Assembly (NCBI RefSeq): GCF_026914185.1
Contig: NC_070559.1
Span: forward strand, 4,190,001-4,254,000
Direction of reading: 5' to 3'
Length of the DNA stretch: 64,000 bases
Source of the DNA: Puccinia triticina
Lineage: Eukaryota; Basidiomycota; Pucciniomycetes; Pucciniales; Pucciniaceae
A model generated the notes under the pieces. That model worked only from the letters and a program-made list of their open reading frames with translations. It was not told the origin of the DNA and did not search any database. Both the position numbers and the translations under genes were made by a program. Shown here piece by piece: positions 46,396-57,515 of the stretch; within the stretch, counting starts at the first letter, position 1; each line of letters opens with the position of its first letter.

Positions 46396-47262
46396 TACCA
46401 ATACCAGCTCATCCAGCGCCAGCCAGCGCGCCAGCTCCAGCGCTAGCCAGCGCCAGCCAGCGCGCCAGCTCCAGTGGAGCTGGCCCGGCCAGCTCTGCTG
46501 TCCTTCGGCTTTTAGCCGAAGAAAAATGCATTATTTTCTTCGGCTAATAGCCGAAGAAAAAAAGGGACAAAACTCCACATCAGGGAAGCCTTCTATAAAG
46601 CACTACGGATGAGGATTTGGTGCAGTTCTTTAGTAGGAAATCAAATTTGCCCCCCGCTTATAGAAGGTGTTCCTGATGTGCAATCCCTCCTTAAAGCTCA
46701 GAATATTTTCTAGAGAGTGTATTCATATGGAATAAAAAATCTGGTTGTGTTTGGAGCACCGTAGCTAAGAATTTGGTGGATTGCCTTTATAGGAAATCTG
46801 CCAAATCAGCCCCCGGCTACACAAGGTGTCCCTGAGGTGGGCTAATGCATTGAGGCTCAAAATATGTTTTAAAAATTTACTCTTATGGCAGAAAAAATTT
46901 GGGGCTGTTTGGAGCACCGTAGATAAGGTTTTGGGGGTTTGCCTTAGTAGGAAATCTGCCAAATCAGCCCCTGGCTACACAAGGTGTCCCTGAGGTTTGC
47001 TAATGCTGTGAAGCTAAAAATATGGTTTATACAGTGTATTACTATTGCAGAAAATCTTTTGGAGTTTTTGGAGCATTGTAGCTAAGGTTGCAGGGGATTT
47101 CCTATTAAGGAAATCCGCCAAATTAACCCCCTGTTCCAAAAGGTCTCCCTGAGGTGTGATAATGCCGCAAAGCTCAACATATGTTTTAAAAAGTGTATTT
47201 TTATGGCATAAAGTATTCGGGACCATTTGGAGCACTGTAGATAAGGGTTTGGGGGATTTCCT

Positions 47263-47902
47263 GGAAGTTTTCAGGAGCGCAGCGGATGGGGGCGTAGTCC
47301 ATGGAGCGGCGCGCCCAATGCACCTGAAGCTGTCACTGGTACCGCGCCGCCCCAGGGCGGCGCGGTGCCTGAGCAGCACATGACGCGCAGCGAGGCACAG
47401 CCGCAGCAACCTCGCCCACAAGAGGAAAGGGAAGCCGGCAGAGAGTCCCGGGCCGGAAACCCAAACGATTCCGCCAATTGATTCCCGCCAGACTCAACAC
47501 CGAACTATCAACATCAGGCCGCCTAAGGGAAGAAATTTTCGCCCCACCCACCCGCCCAGTTGTGGATCCCACCCACCCGCGGGCTCCAGCTTTCGGGACT
47601 TAACACTATCCAGGAGTGATGCTCTTGAAGGAGGGACAACCAAGCCCCTCCCACAAGTAGCTCCTACTCTCCTTCTGAGGGGAAATCCTCAGGAATCCCA
47701 AACCCTGTTAAAGGGAGAGGAATAAGAGGAGAGAAGGGAAACTAACTCCACTCAGCCCATACCGGGATGACTTGAGGGCTACAGGAGTAGCACCTGGGTC
47801 AGCCCAAGTGGGAATAATCCCATGGAAGAAAAGGAGCCTGATGGCTACCCAAGCAACACGCAACTGCCCTCAGCACAAGGTAATGCCCAGCACAGCAGAA
47901 TG
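47263..47902. mobile_element. 640-bp insertion in the right arm of the foldback element
   Basis: The 155-bp unit that normally reads GGGGGATTTCCTATTAAGGAAATCC is split between GGGGGATTTCCT and ATTAAGGAAATCC by about 640 GC-rich bases. These contain CCGCGCCGCCCCAGGGCGGCGCGG. No terminal repeats or domain were recognised. Confidence 0.55.
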
Positions 47903-48384
47903 GATATTAAGGAAATCCGCCAAATTAACCCCCCTTGTTCCACAAGGCCTTCCTGATGATTTCTACTGCTGTGGATCTCAAAATATCTTCTAAAAAGTGT
48001 ATCTAGATGGCTGTAAAATTTTGGGAGCGTTTGGGTGCTCCAGTGAGGAGATATCAAAATTTCTCTATTTTGTGGGATTTTTTGTAAAATTAAAATCCCA
48101 ACTCCTGTTTGGGATTGCGGAATTACAATTCCAACTCCCAAAATGCCCCCGGTTCATAATTCCGTCATGAGGACCCAAGGGAGACATCTCAAAGCAGTCC
48201 GGGCAATGTAAACCCCATTTGGGAGTCAATCTTGTGATTTATGGGAGTCAATTTCTCAACCCCCTGAATAAAGATAGCTCGTAAAATTGTAAATGCATTA
48301 AGGTATTAAATTAACTTATCTTCATTGTATAAAAATCAGAAGCATGCTTATCAGAAATGACCCCTTTAGCTATCTGAAATCTTT

Positions 48385-48625
48385 CAAAAATTAGTTGGGT
48401 TTGGGTTGGGTTAGGTTGCGGGTTGGTGGTGGTGGTGGCAGGCGGTGGGTGTGGATTTGTGTCAGACTGTGGGTTCAGGGGCTGACCTGAATGGAAAAAT
48501 CCCTGCCCAAAAACAACCTGGCTATCTATTTGGGTCTCAATGGGTTGGGTTGGTTTTCTAAAGGGACACCCAAAGGCTTCCCAAACCCAACCCAGAACCT
48601 ATTGGGTTGCAGGTCAACCCAACCC
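48385..48625. repeat. GGGTTGGGTT cluster, locus 2
   Basis: GGGTTTGGGTTGGGTTAGG at 48395 and CCCAAACCCAACCCAGAACC at 48582, in opposite orientation, as at 13500-13612. Probably two copies of one element family with this motif near its ends. Confidence 0.6.
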
Positions 48626-48759
48626 ATTCAATACAGGACAACCATGCTGCATTGTGGGCATTGTCAGACTAGGTCCGCCTGCCCCAGCGCCCTCCCTGTT
48701 GGGAGGAACAGCTGATGGGTGGTTGGGCAGGGTCAGGTCAACCTGAAGGGCTGCTCAAC

Positions 48760-49900
48760 ATCATGCCAGGACAGCCCACAACAAATCTGACAGATGTGTC
48801 TGCCTGCTTGCAACTCACTTTACTACTGGAACTGTGGTGTATATGGTCTTAAATCTGGTTCTGGTATAGGGCCCAGATGGGGTTTCCCCAGTTTAGAACC
48901 TCATTGGGTTTGGGTGACTAAATTTGGTTTAGTCCCTCAATTGGATGACATCCTTTTGGAATTTAGAGAGCTGTAGATGTCCCTCTAACTCCTAAATTGA
49001 GACACCTACCAAAATAACAAACAGTGCACATGAAAGCATAGGCTGATGTTTTTTTTTTTATACCAAAAATTAAGAGTTTGGGTGTGTAAATTGAGATCTG
49101 AGAGGCTCCCAGACTCAAAGGGAAGTCATCCATTTAGGGCCTGTGGTGTAGACACCGCGCCAACTTGAGCAGCAAAATTGGGTTTTGAGGTGTATTATGT
49201 ACATCAATTCTACTGGTCATCTCATGTAACCTGCTGTGTAATTATTAGCTTGTTGGAAGAGGGAGATGCAGAAGAAAGCAGCAATTTCCCATTTCAAATT
49301 ATATCCCACATGTGTAGTAGCCCAGTTCACGTTGGTCACTTTAACACTATCTTTATCAAATGTTATCAGTAAATTTTCATAAATTTTTCAAATATCAGAA
49401 ACAGTGAATCCTGAAGAATCTGACCATTTTGTAAAAATTACAAAATTTTAATCATAAATGGGTTAAAAATAGCTTTAAAGTTCCAACATGAACCAGGCTA
49501 ATTGTAGAGAGAACTATGAAAACTGAGTTGGTGAGCACAGACCCCAGTGCAAAAACCAATGTTAGTACTGTTTTTAAGATTTTTTCCGCAGTGGAAGGAG
49601 TTTTCTGAAATGACTCAAATTCTGTAGGTTAGACAGGCATATGCTAGCCTTCATCCTCATCTATTTTATTCCAAAAAGCATTGTGGTGGCAAGGTATTAC
49701 AGAGGTTTAATATTTCCTCCCACTAAAATTCAAAATCTTCGCTGATACGGAGGCTGGCTTCGCAAGACCCCGCAGCAGAGGAACTTCGTCAAGTTCGCTT
49801 TTTTCCTCAATTCTTCAGTCAAGTGGAGCACGTTCTTGCCCCCCCGACTCGAGAGTGACTCGAAAACTCAAGGCACATCTTTTCAATCGACACGTTCAAC
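48760..49900. other. interval without recognised gene
   Basis: AT-rich sequence with short ORFs only. The segment 49069-49132 is an inverted copy of 52851-52914 (see findings). Confidence 0.45.
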
Positions 49901-50069
49901 CTTGTGGTCGTTCAAAACTCGCCGCTCTTGGACGGTTCGATCAACCGTGATCGTTCATGGTCGTTCGGAACTCGCCGCTCTGAATCGCTTGGTTTCCCCT
50001 CGAACGCTCTAGAAGGCTCTTTGGTTGAATTGCTCGGGTTCCGCGCGAATTTCTTAGACCGCTCCTTGT

Positions 50070-50711
50070 TTGAATTGCTCGGATTCTCTGGGACAATCTA
50101 TTCGTCGCGGGATGCCTTACAGAACGCTGAACAACGCTTGTTCGCTCATCGTATCAGTTCCTTTCCTCGATGAAAATTTGACCACGTTTCCTTCTTGGCG
50201 ATTACGCCTGGAAGAAGTCCTGAAGATCCAGAACATTCATGACATAGTGATTGGAAAGGTCGTTCGTCCTGGGCCCGATGTCGAGCATGTTCGCACCTCC
50301 GAAGAAGGCTATAATCCGGAGGAATCCATTGCAGATTGGGATAGGTTGTCGGACGTCGCTTGCTCAACAATCAGGCTCACGTTAGCGATAGATATGGCAA
50401 TGCGCTACCAAGAAATAAAACCGGCGCGTACCCTTTTCACAATGATTTGCGACATGTACGACAGATCGATTGCAGATCGCCTCCTCCGAATCGAAGATAG
50501 CTTGCGCAAAACAACAGGACGTATTCGCTGCTGGAACTGTGGCCATCCCGGCCATCACTTGTCCAACTGTAATCAACCAGGTCTCAAGAAGAAACCCAAA
50601 TCATTCACGGTCCCCTCTCCTCCATGCCCTACTTTGACGGCACCGGTGGACAACTCTAACCCAAATGAAGATAGCAGTTTTGATGATGAAACCAATGTAG
50701 TTTGGACTTGA
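50070..50711 (+). pseudogene. solo Copia-type Gag with CCHC zinc knuckle
   Basis: Open frame encoding a Gag-like region (FPSWRLRLEEVLKIQNIHDI, LTLAIDMAMRYQEIKPARTL, MICDMYD) and a perfect zinc knuckle, CWNCGHPGHHLSNC (C-x2-C-x4-H-x4-C), near residue 160. It ends at a normal stop with no protease or polymerase after it. The Gag is shorter than in full elements between MYD and the knuckle, so an internal deletion is likely. It is a retroelement remnant; a co-opted gag gene is possible but unsupported. Confidence 0.65.
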
Positions 50712-51027
50712 TGGACCAGAAGTCTGATTTTTTTTATTTGTGGTGTATATGTATGATGCGTGCAACTCTGGCGCATGCTAATCAAGATTTATTTCTATCG
50801 CCTGCTTACTTTATTGAGTACAGTTACTGTTGTGGTTAGATTAGATAAGAAAGAAGGAAAAAACAAATGGTGCAAGCAATTAAGAGATCTGTTGTAGACA
50901 TGTTTATCTAATTACAGATAACTGAAGAAAAAGGTGACAACTTACAAGCCAGAGGAAACACATTGGCTGCAGCTTTGATGATAGTGGCAACTTTGATGAT
51001 GGTAGTTTCAATGATGATGGATGATTA

Positions 51028-51184
51028 TGGTATTCAAAATTGCATATGCCCCTGTTTACATAAAATCATAAAGCCCATTTTGGCTGGGAGATGTCAGCGT
51101 GCATAAAACTTAAAGTGACATCTCCCAGCCAAAATTGCAGTTTATGATTTTATGTAAAAAAATCTTATGCAATTTTGAATACCA
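51028..51184. mobile_element. 157-bp hairpin MITE with TA duplication
   Basis: Begins TGGTATTCAAAATTGCATA and ends with the complement, and nearly the whole element folds back on itself (GGCTGGGAGATGTCA with TGACATCTCCCAGCC). It is flanked by TA on both sides (51026-51027 and 51185-51186). The TA duplication and terminal sequence fit a Tc1/mariner-derived MITE. Confidence 0.85.
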
Positions 51185-51899
51185 TAGATGATGGCAGCTT
51201 TGATGATGAATGATGATAGTGGCTTGGGTGAGTCTCCCTAATATTTGTCAACAAACCACAAGTTTCCTTCAATTCTCAACCTACTTCATCTTGAAAGTCA
51301 TCATTTAGGCCCCATTTGGCAGGGCCCAGTGTGATATGTGGTAATAAGCTCAATTAAGGTTTATGAACCTTACTGGGATTATTACTGGGCTTAGGTAATC
51401 TTAAAGGGCCATTTGGGACAGTCAATGTGATATTGCAAGGCAAGTCTGTCTGTTTGGTGTGCCCCTCAAAATCAAGTCAGGTCCAGCGCTCCTCTTGAGT
51501 CCAATGCCACAATACCCCCACCAAGCTCCACAAACCTCAACAACATCTGTGTCTTGCCTCACTCCCAAGACAAACACCAGCAGAAAGTCATCAAGCTTAT
51601 CATCTCATGGTAAGCGGAGGAGGGATTGAAGGCTTGGTAAATTGGGGTAGGAGGCTTTGACATTAAGGGAGGTTTCTTGTGTCTGGGTGCCATGAGGGGG
51701 CTTTAAAGTTAAAAATCAGGCCGTGCAGATCCCAGGAATCAGGAAAAAATGGACTTGGAACCTCTCCTGCGGACCTGATTTCCTTCTTTGAAAAAGGCTC
51801 CAGGAGAAGGAAAAAGGTCAAGACACCCCCTCAAGGGTGTTCTCACCTATCTCCGATTACATCTGCATGCCGGCCACTCAACCAGTCTGTGATTATGTA

Positions 51900-52260
51900 T
51901 GCAACTTGATGTCCAGTTGGGTCTATACCGGCCATTGAGTGACACAATACTCAATGGCCGGTTGGGTCTGTACCAGCCATCAAGTGACACAACACTTGAT
52001 GGCCGGTTGGGTCTGTACTGGTGGCCATTGAGTGACACAACACTCAATGGCCGGTCAGGTCTGTACTGGCGTCCATCAAGTGACACAACACTCAATGGCC
52101 GGTTGGGTCTGTAAGTTGTGTCACTCAACAGCGGGCTGGTCATCAAGTGAGTACTCACAACACTTGATGACCAGGACAGACCTGTCATCAAATGATTATT
52201 GAGTTGCGTACCCACTCCATGACCGGTACATACCGGTCATTGGGTTGTGTGCACGCACTG
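51900..52260. repeat. CCGGTCAT/GGCCGGTTGGGTCTG array, locus 3
   Basis: Units such as TCAATGGCCGGTTGGGTCTG and CATCAAGTGACACAACACTTGATG in alternating orientation. TTAGGCCCCATTTGGCAGGG near 51306 looks like a left end of the PIF-like family at 28560, but no right end was found. Confidence 0.7.
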
Positions 52261-52269
52261 AAGGACCGG

Positions 52270-52850
52270 TCTGGACTCCGGGAGGAACCCATTAAGGAAA
52301 AAACATTTCTGCCAAAGATTCTCCAGGTTGGAAACTTCTGATGCAACATCAGGAGTTTTTTCCACTTTGGGGGTGTTCAAACTAGAGCCCCCAGGTTGCT
52401 GTTTTTGGTGGTGATTTTTTTTTCCTGGAAATTGGACCTGCGCAACCTGATTTCAACTTTGAAACCCCCTATTGTGTTGAAGATTGGTTCAAGCCAAAAG
52501 GGGGGGTTTATTACAGCGGGGTCAGCGCAACACCAGATACATATCCAATTTGATTTATATTTCCAAGCTGGTCCTAATGTAATTGGCATTTTCTGGGGTT
52601 TGCCTGGAAAGAAAAACCAATTTTTCAGGTTGTGGGTTCAATTCCCAACCAAAAAAAGCTTTTTTTTTCATCCAATTTTGCCCCTCTGGGCTTTTCTCCC
52701 AAAAAAATCCTCCTCATGTACTACGTATCTCAACCAGGTCCAATTGGGAAAACCCCAATTTCCCCACATATCCAAAACCCAAAATTAGCAGAATTCACAT
52801 GAGGTGGCTTGGTTGGGGCTTTCCGGGGTCCTATGTTTGTTGCAAGTCAG
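52270..52850. other. interval without recognised gene
   Basis: No domain recognised; short overlapping ORFs only. Confidence 0.4.
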
Positions 52851-53245
52851 TGGATGACTTCCTGTCAAGTCTGGGAGCCTCCCAGATCTCAATTTACACA
52901 TCCAAACTCTTGATTTGCAGTAACAAGGAAAATGTTTTCCTAAGCCTGCAGATCTTTGCTTTCATGCGTGCTGTTTGGGGTTTTGGAAGGTGTCTTAATT
53001 TAGGATTGAGAGGTGCATTAGAGATGGCACTTTTGCACCCGGGTACCCGCCGGCCATTTTGGCCAGATCCTGACATCCGCATCCGCATCCGCACTCCTTG
53101 GCGGGTAACTGCCGGCCTGGGCGGGTACCCGCGCGGATATCCGCGGGTACCCGCCACCAAAAACGCTCCTCACAGACAAGATCATGTTTTCATTTCATCA
53201 CATCATATGTTTTCTTTTCTTTGGTGACAGTAGAGGGGGAGAATA

Positions 53246-56200
53246 TCACTCCACTGTCACCACATTGCCTTTGGTGGCACCACGTGCCTTCATCCTGCCC
53301 TTAGGATTATCCTTCATCTTTTCCATATGTTTGTGGAGAGCCAGAGGTTCAATCTTGCCGTTCTTTGAGTAGAACAACAACACCATCCCTCTCCCTACCA
53401 ATTTTGCATTGAGTTTGTGTCTCTTGGCCAAGACTACGTCTCGGCCAAAGCTGAAAGTCCGTTTGACATCAACGGTTGTTGCTATACATAATTAATGAAA
53501 CAATTGATTAGTTTTGTGTTTTGATACCTGTGCAGAAAAAATTAATCTTACTGGGGCAGCACATGACATCAAGTGCCATCTGTAAGAGTCCATGGTGGTT
53601 ATTTCCGCTACGTTTTTGTTCAGCCCACCACTTGAGCCCATTGATTGGTTCGCCGTCTTCCAAATAAAGGCCGCCGGATAGCCATATGTCCACAGGATCT
53701 GATAGCGCTTCGGAAGATCTTGCGACAGCAGCAGCGCCAAGCCCGGCCAGAACACCAGTTTGTGGCTGGTGGAAACTTTGGTCAGTTGAATTGCTTAGTG
53801 TGAGAGATTACAAGATTTCGTTTACCTTTATTGGTCATTTCCTGGGTGGTTTTGGTGCGGTAATTGTGTTTGAAGGCTTATACCATGTATTGTACATCTC
53901 GCGAGTGAGATCTATTTCCTCACTAATCCATGACTTAGGCCATTTGGCCAGCTTAAAGTATTCATCCTTGAACAACAGATGGAGAACTGAATGGTCAAAA
54001 GATATTATGTTAGTTACAAAACATGTTAGAAAAAATCCAATTAGACTCAAAGAAAAGGCCTACCCATTGCTATTCTGTAGATTGGTGCGCAGTCAGTGAG
54101 CAAATTAGTGGTTTAACATTAAGCGGACCGACAGGAACACCACAAAAAAAAATTGGCAGCATTTCCCCCAGTTGTAAAATAAAATTACAGGTACAATATG
54201 ACCTGGACCACTTGGCTCTTTAAGCAATTGGCGCCGAGCAAGAGCCAAGTGGTGAACTCAACTACCCCAGACGCCGTATCCTTTTATACTTTTCCCCCCA
54301 ACCTCAACTGACCACGACTTCCGCCTCGCCTTATTCCTTTTCCGACCCTATTATGTTTCTCAACATCAAGTTACTATTTTCCCCTCCATTGTCTGTGTGC
54401 GTTGCAAGAATGTGAAGCTGATGATGTCCTCCAAATCCGGAAAACTGAGACTATTTCTGTTTCCCGGGTTGGTATGCTATTCCTTCCGAGGCCTACACGT
54501 TGCCGGAATACTACCAATTCCGGGATCCTGAGACAGTGTCCCGGGCTACAATGTCTCTCCGGGCCCCGCAATTTCCAGAATAAGATGTTCGCCAATTCCG
54601 GGAAGCTGAGACCGTGTCCCAGAATAGATGTGCCAATATTGATACCAACATTATGTCTTGTTTCCAGTCCGTTGGGTTGAAGCTTTCCTGTAAAGATCAA
54701 TTCCTGATGGAGCGCAAGATATTTTCGACTTCGCCGCGATCAGTGCCCGCTTGGAGAAGAATGAAATGATGTTTACTCCGGAGCAGCGAGTCTTCTTCAA
54801 TGGTGTGATGTATGCGGTCAATAACCAAGTGCCACAAACATTCTACTTGGATGGACCTGGCGGGACCGGTAAAACTTTTCTTCTCGACAGTTTAATTGAT
54901 GGTTTGACAATCAACCAGAAGAAATGTGTGCTTGTTACATCGACGGGGGTGGCAGCGCTCCTGCTCAACGGAGGTCAAACGGCTCACTCTGCTTTCAAGC
55001 TCCCATTAACAATAAACAATGAGACCTTGTGCAGCATTGATGCCTCGACAAAATGCGGTCGTGAGATGATCACAGCCGACATCATTTTTTGGGACGAGAT
55101 TGTGACGATGCACCTCCAAGCTATCCAAGCCGTCGACATATCACTGCAACTGTTGACAAATAATCCACACCCATTTGGGGGAAAGTGTGTTGTTTTTCTG
55201 GGTGACCTTTGTCAAACTCTTCCCGTCGTTGGGTTGGAAGAGTGTCCGCGGTCTTGTCACGCCACTCTAAAATCTTTGTCCTTATGGGGAGCAGTCAAAA
55301 AGCACGCTTTAAACCTTAACATGAGGCTGAGGCAAAGCAAGGACACTGAAGCGGTCAAGAACTACTTGATCTCGGCGAAGTTGCAATGGCGCGAAACTGA
55401 TGAAAAGTAGAACAAAACAAATTCATTATCCAAAAAATTAAAGGAAGACAAAAGTAATCAACTAACCTTTGCAAGAGATCGACGACATGACTCTGACGTA
55501 TAAACATCATCATCCTTTTCATCTTCAACATCTTTGACATCAGCCAGCGTAAGCTCGTCGTCCTCTGCGAATTCGCCATCGGGGCGCTCAGAAATATTGG
55601 CAGGAAGCTCCTCCTCGTCGTCATCAGTGGAGCTACTATTGTCTTCCTCTTCATGAAGCCTGAAAATGCAATCACACATGTAACAATCAGCGGGTAGAAA
55701 TCAAAGACAAAATGAAATGATGTCAGAATAATTAAGCTTGCCTTTCAAGGAGATTTTGCGGTTCCTCCTCATCATTGGATTCCTCATACTCACCAGCTCT
55801 AGGGGAGCTTTTTTTGTTACGCGCAAAGGGTTGGAGTATTGCCTTTACAATAAGGTTGAGGATATGTGCAAAGCACCTTATCCACTGCGGCTCGCCTTGG
55901 AAACATTTCCACAAAAGTTTTTCTAACTCAACAATCATTGTCCCGTTGTTTGCCGCGTTGTTGGAAACAATACCACAAATCTAATGAGTGTAATCAGCAG
56001 GTTAGATCAGATTCTCAGATAATAGAATGTACAAAATCAAAAGAAAAGTTATCATACCTGATTTTTCAATCTAAACTTCTCAACAATGAATTCAACCATG
56101 CGCGCTAAGTATTCACCTGTATGCCTTTCCTTAAGCTGGACAAAGTCCAGGGGCATTGCATCCAATTCAATCCTGCCGGCCCCATCATCCAAAAGTTGGT

Positions 56201-56915
56201 AGATAACCACCCCCATTATGTCGAATCCGTTTGGTGTCTGCCAGGCATCAACACCCAAGTAAAGTGCCCCCTTGTGGGCCTGAATAAAAAAAGCAATAGG
56301 TTTAAGGTGCAGTCAGTTGGGTTGTTATCTGAATTTTAAATAAAGAAATCAAACAATCCACGACTTACACTCAATTCGTGACAAATTTTCTCCTGAACAC
56401 ACAAATAAAGCTGCTGAATTGCCTTTGAAACCACTCTTTGGTTAGGAAGATGCTTTAAGATTGTCGGATGGAGAATTTTCTTGAGGCTGCTTTCTTCCAA
56501 AGCCGAAAAGGGCTTCGCTCCCTCCGCACACCAAATCGCACACCGCTGCAAGACCTAGAGTGAGAAGACTGGTCAGTTGGGAGAAAATTGAGATAAATAA
56601 ATAAATATTGAGTCTTACCTCCCGCTGGTCAATTTCACCCATTCCAGATATACCAACTGAGGCAAGTGTTTTGTTACTTGGTGGTTTTTGTTGCTTCCTC
56701 AGGCATCGGCCTGCGTGCGTGAGAAGATTACTGCACAAAGAGTCATAGGCTGGTCAATTGATATTTTTTGAACATCTATCAAGATTTGAAATGCTTCAGC
56801 TATTGTTTCCTTGCTTCTTATAAATAGTAGGGAAAGTCAGACTCACATCTTACACTTCCACGCAATCATGCGGCGGTTAAATTTATCTTGCTGATCAGAC
56901 AATCTGGGTGGCTCC
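53246..56915 (-). pseudogene. hAT transposase, many exons, split by an insertion
   Basis: Minus-strand pieces in transcription order: about 56915-56847 (RRMIAWKCK, BED-like start), 56740-56625 (NLLTHAGRCLRKQQ), 56551-56370 (ALEESSLKKILHP), 56280-56052 (LGVDAWQTPNGFDIMGVVIY, catalytic-core region), 55965-55735 (WIRCFAHILNLIVKAILQPF), 55679-55460 (acidic linker), then 54050-53835 (YFKLAKWPKSWISEEIDLTR), 53693-53508 (INGLKWWAEQ, GLLQMALDVMC; start of the hATC dimerisation domain) and 53480-53246 (TFSFGRDVVLAKRHKLN; end of hATC). All main parts are present, but 54100-55430 is foreign sequence and the N-terminal zinc finger seems to lack a Cys. Exon limits are approximate. Confidence 0.8.
54751..55410 (+). 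pseudogene. Helitron-type Pif1 helicase fragment inside the hAT element
   Basis: An open frame of 219 codons with the Pif1/Helitron helicase order: FTPEQRVFFNGVMYAV, Walker A YLDGPGGTGKTFLL, TSTGVAALLLNGGQTAHSAF, Walker B region IIFWDEIVTMHL, FLGDLCQTLPVV and LNMRLRQSKD. It ends early, without the last helicase motifs, and has no Rep domain. It therefore arises from part of a Helitron. It lies on the strand opposite to the hAT transposase. A 12-bp inverted repeat, CCACTTGGCTCT/AGAGCCAAGTGG (54209-54253), sits near the left edge of the foreign block. Confidence 0.85.
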
Positions 56916-57515
56916 TAAGAGGCATAAGCTGAACTGATTTGATTACGCGCAAGTTTCTTTGCGTGTTCTACATTTGCAATTTATTCAGTTTTTTGAGCCA
57001 ATTGAATAATCAAGAAAGAAAGCAGAGTATATTCCCTAGACGCTGATCATCAGTTAGTTCAGCTCCCACCTGTGTGGAATTAGGGGTTCCTGAGTCAATG
57101 TTGTCCTGTTCATTGGTTGAATTGGGAGGGGGGCTTCGTGTTTGTCATCTGTTGCAGGCCGACTTCGGAGCCTCTTTTGTGGTCGGGCCATAGCGTGGTA
57201 TTTGGAGGATATGATGGGGGAAGCACGCAAATTGACGGCGGAGGGAAACCCGGGTCGGAGATGCCGTATTGCGCGCAGCGAGCTGGAGATCATGTGTTGT
57301 GCAACTGCGGTGTATATGTGGGCGGGTGTGGGCGGGTGCGCCTGCAAATAACCCGGGCACCCGCTCAAATTCTGTCGGAATCTCAGACATCCGCACTCGC
57401 ATCCGCATCTGTTGGCGGGTACCCGCCAACGGATAGCGGGTACCTGTGGCGGGTGCAAAGTTGCCATCTCTAAGGTGCATCTAGAGCCCTCTACATGCTG
57501 AAGGGAAGTCATCCA

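Larger units (their letters stand above)
45066..48264. mobile_element. 3.2-kb foldback element with tandem-repeat arms
   Basis: The two ends are inverted copies over more than 250 bp (left GGGGATGAGAAATTGACTCT; right complement GGGGGTTGAGAAATTGACTC), flanked by TAAATAAA (45058-45065) and TGAATAAA (48265-48272), 7 of 8 identical. Each arm continues with imperfect tandem units of about 155 bp (left GCTCCAAACAC at about 45451, 45608 and 45763; the right arm in reverse). The centre holds an inverted TTTGGCTTTTAGCCAAAG-type hairpin pair, a Pol III-like promoter, TTAGGGG repeats and a TATCGGATAC minisatellite. No transposase is seen. This is a foldback (FB-like) architecture of unknown superfamily. 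Confidence 0.85.
53019..57472 (-). mobile_element. hAT element (8-bp TSD), interrupted
   Basis: A 4,454-bp element with TIR TAGAGATGGCA (53019-53029 and 57462-57472) and subterminal GCGGGTACCCGC motifs at both ends. It is flanked by an exact 8-bp direct repeat, AGGTGCAT (53011-53018 and 57473-57480). Both the 8-bp duplication and the TAGAGATGGCA end are hallmarks of hAT transposons. The minus strand carries the pieces of a hAT transposase, separated by a plus-strand helicase fragment. Confidence 0.93.
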
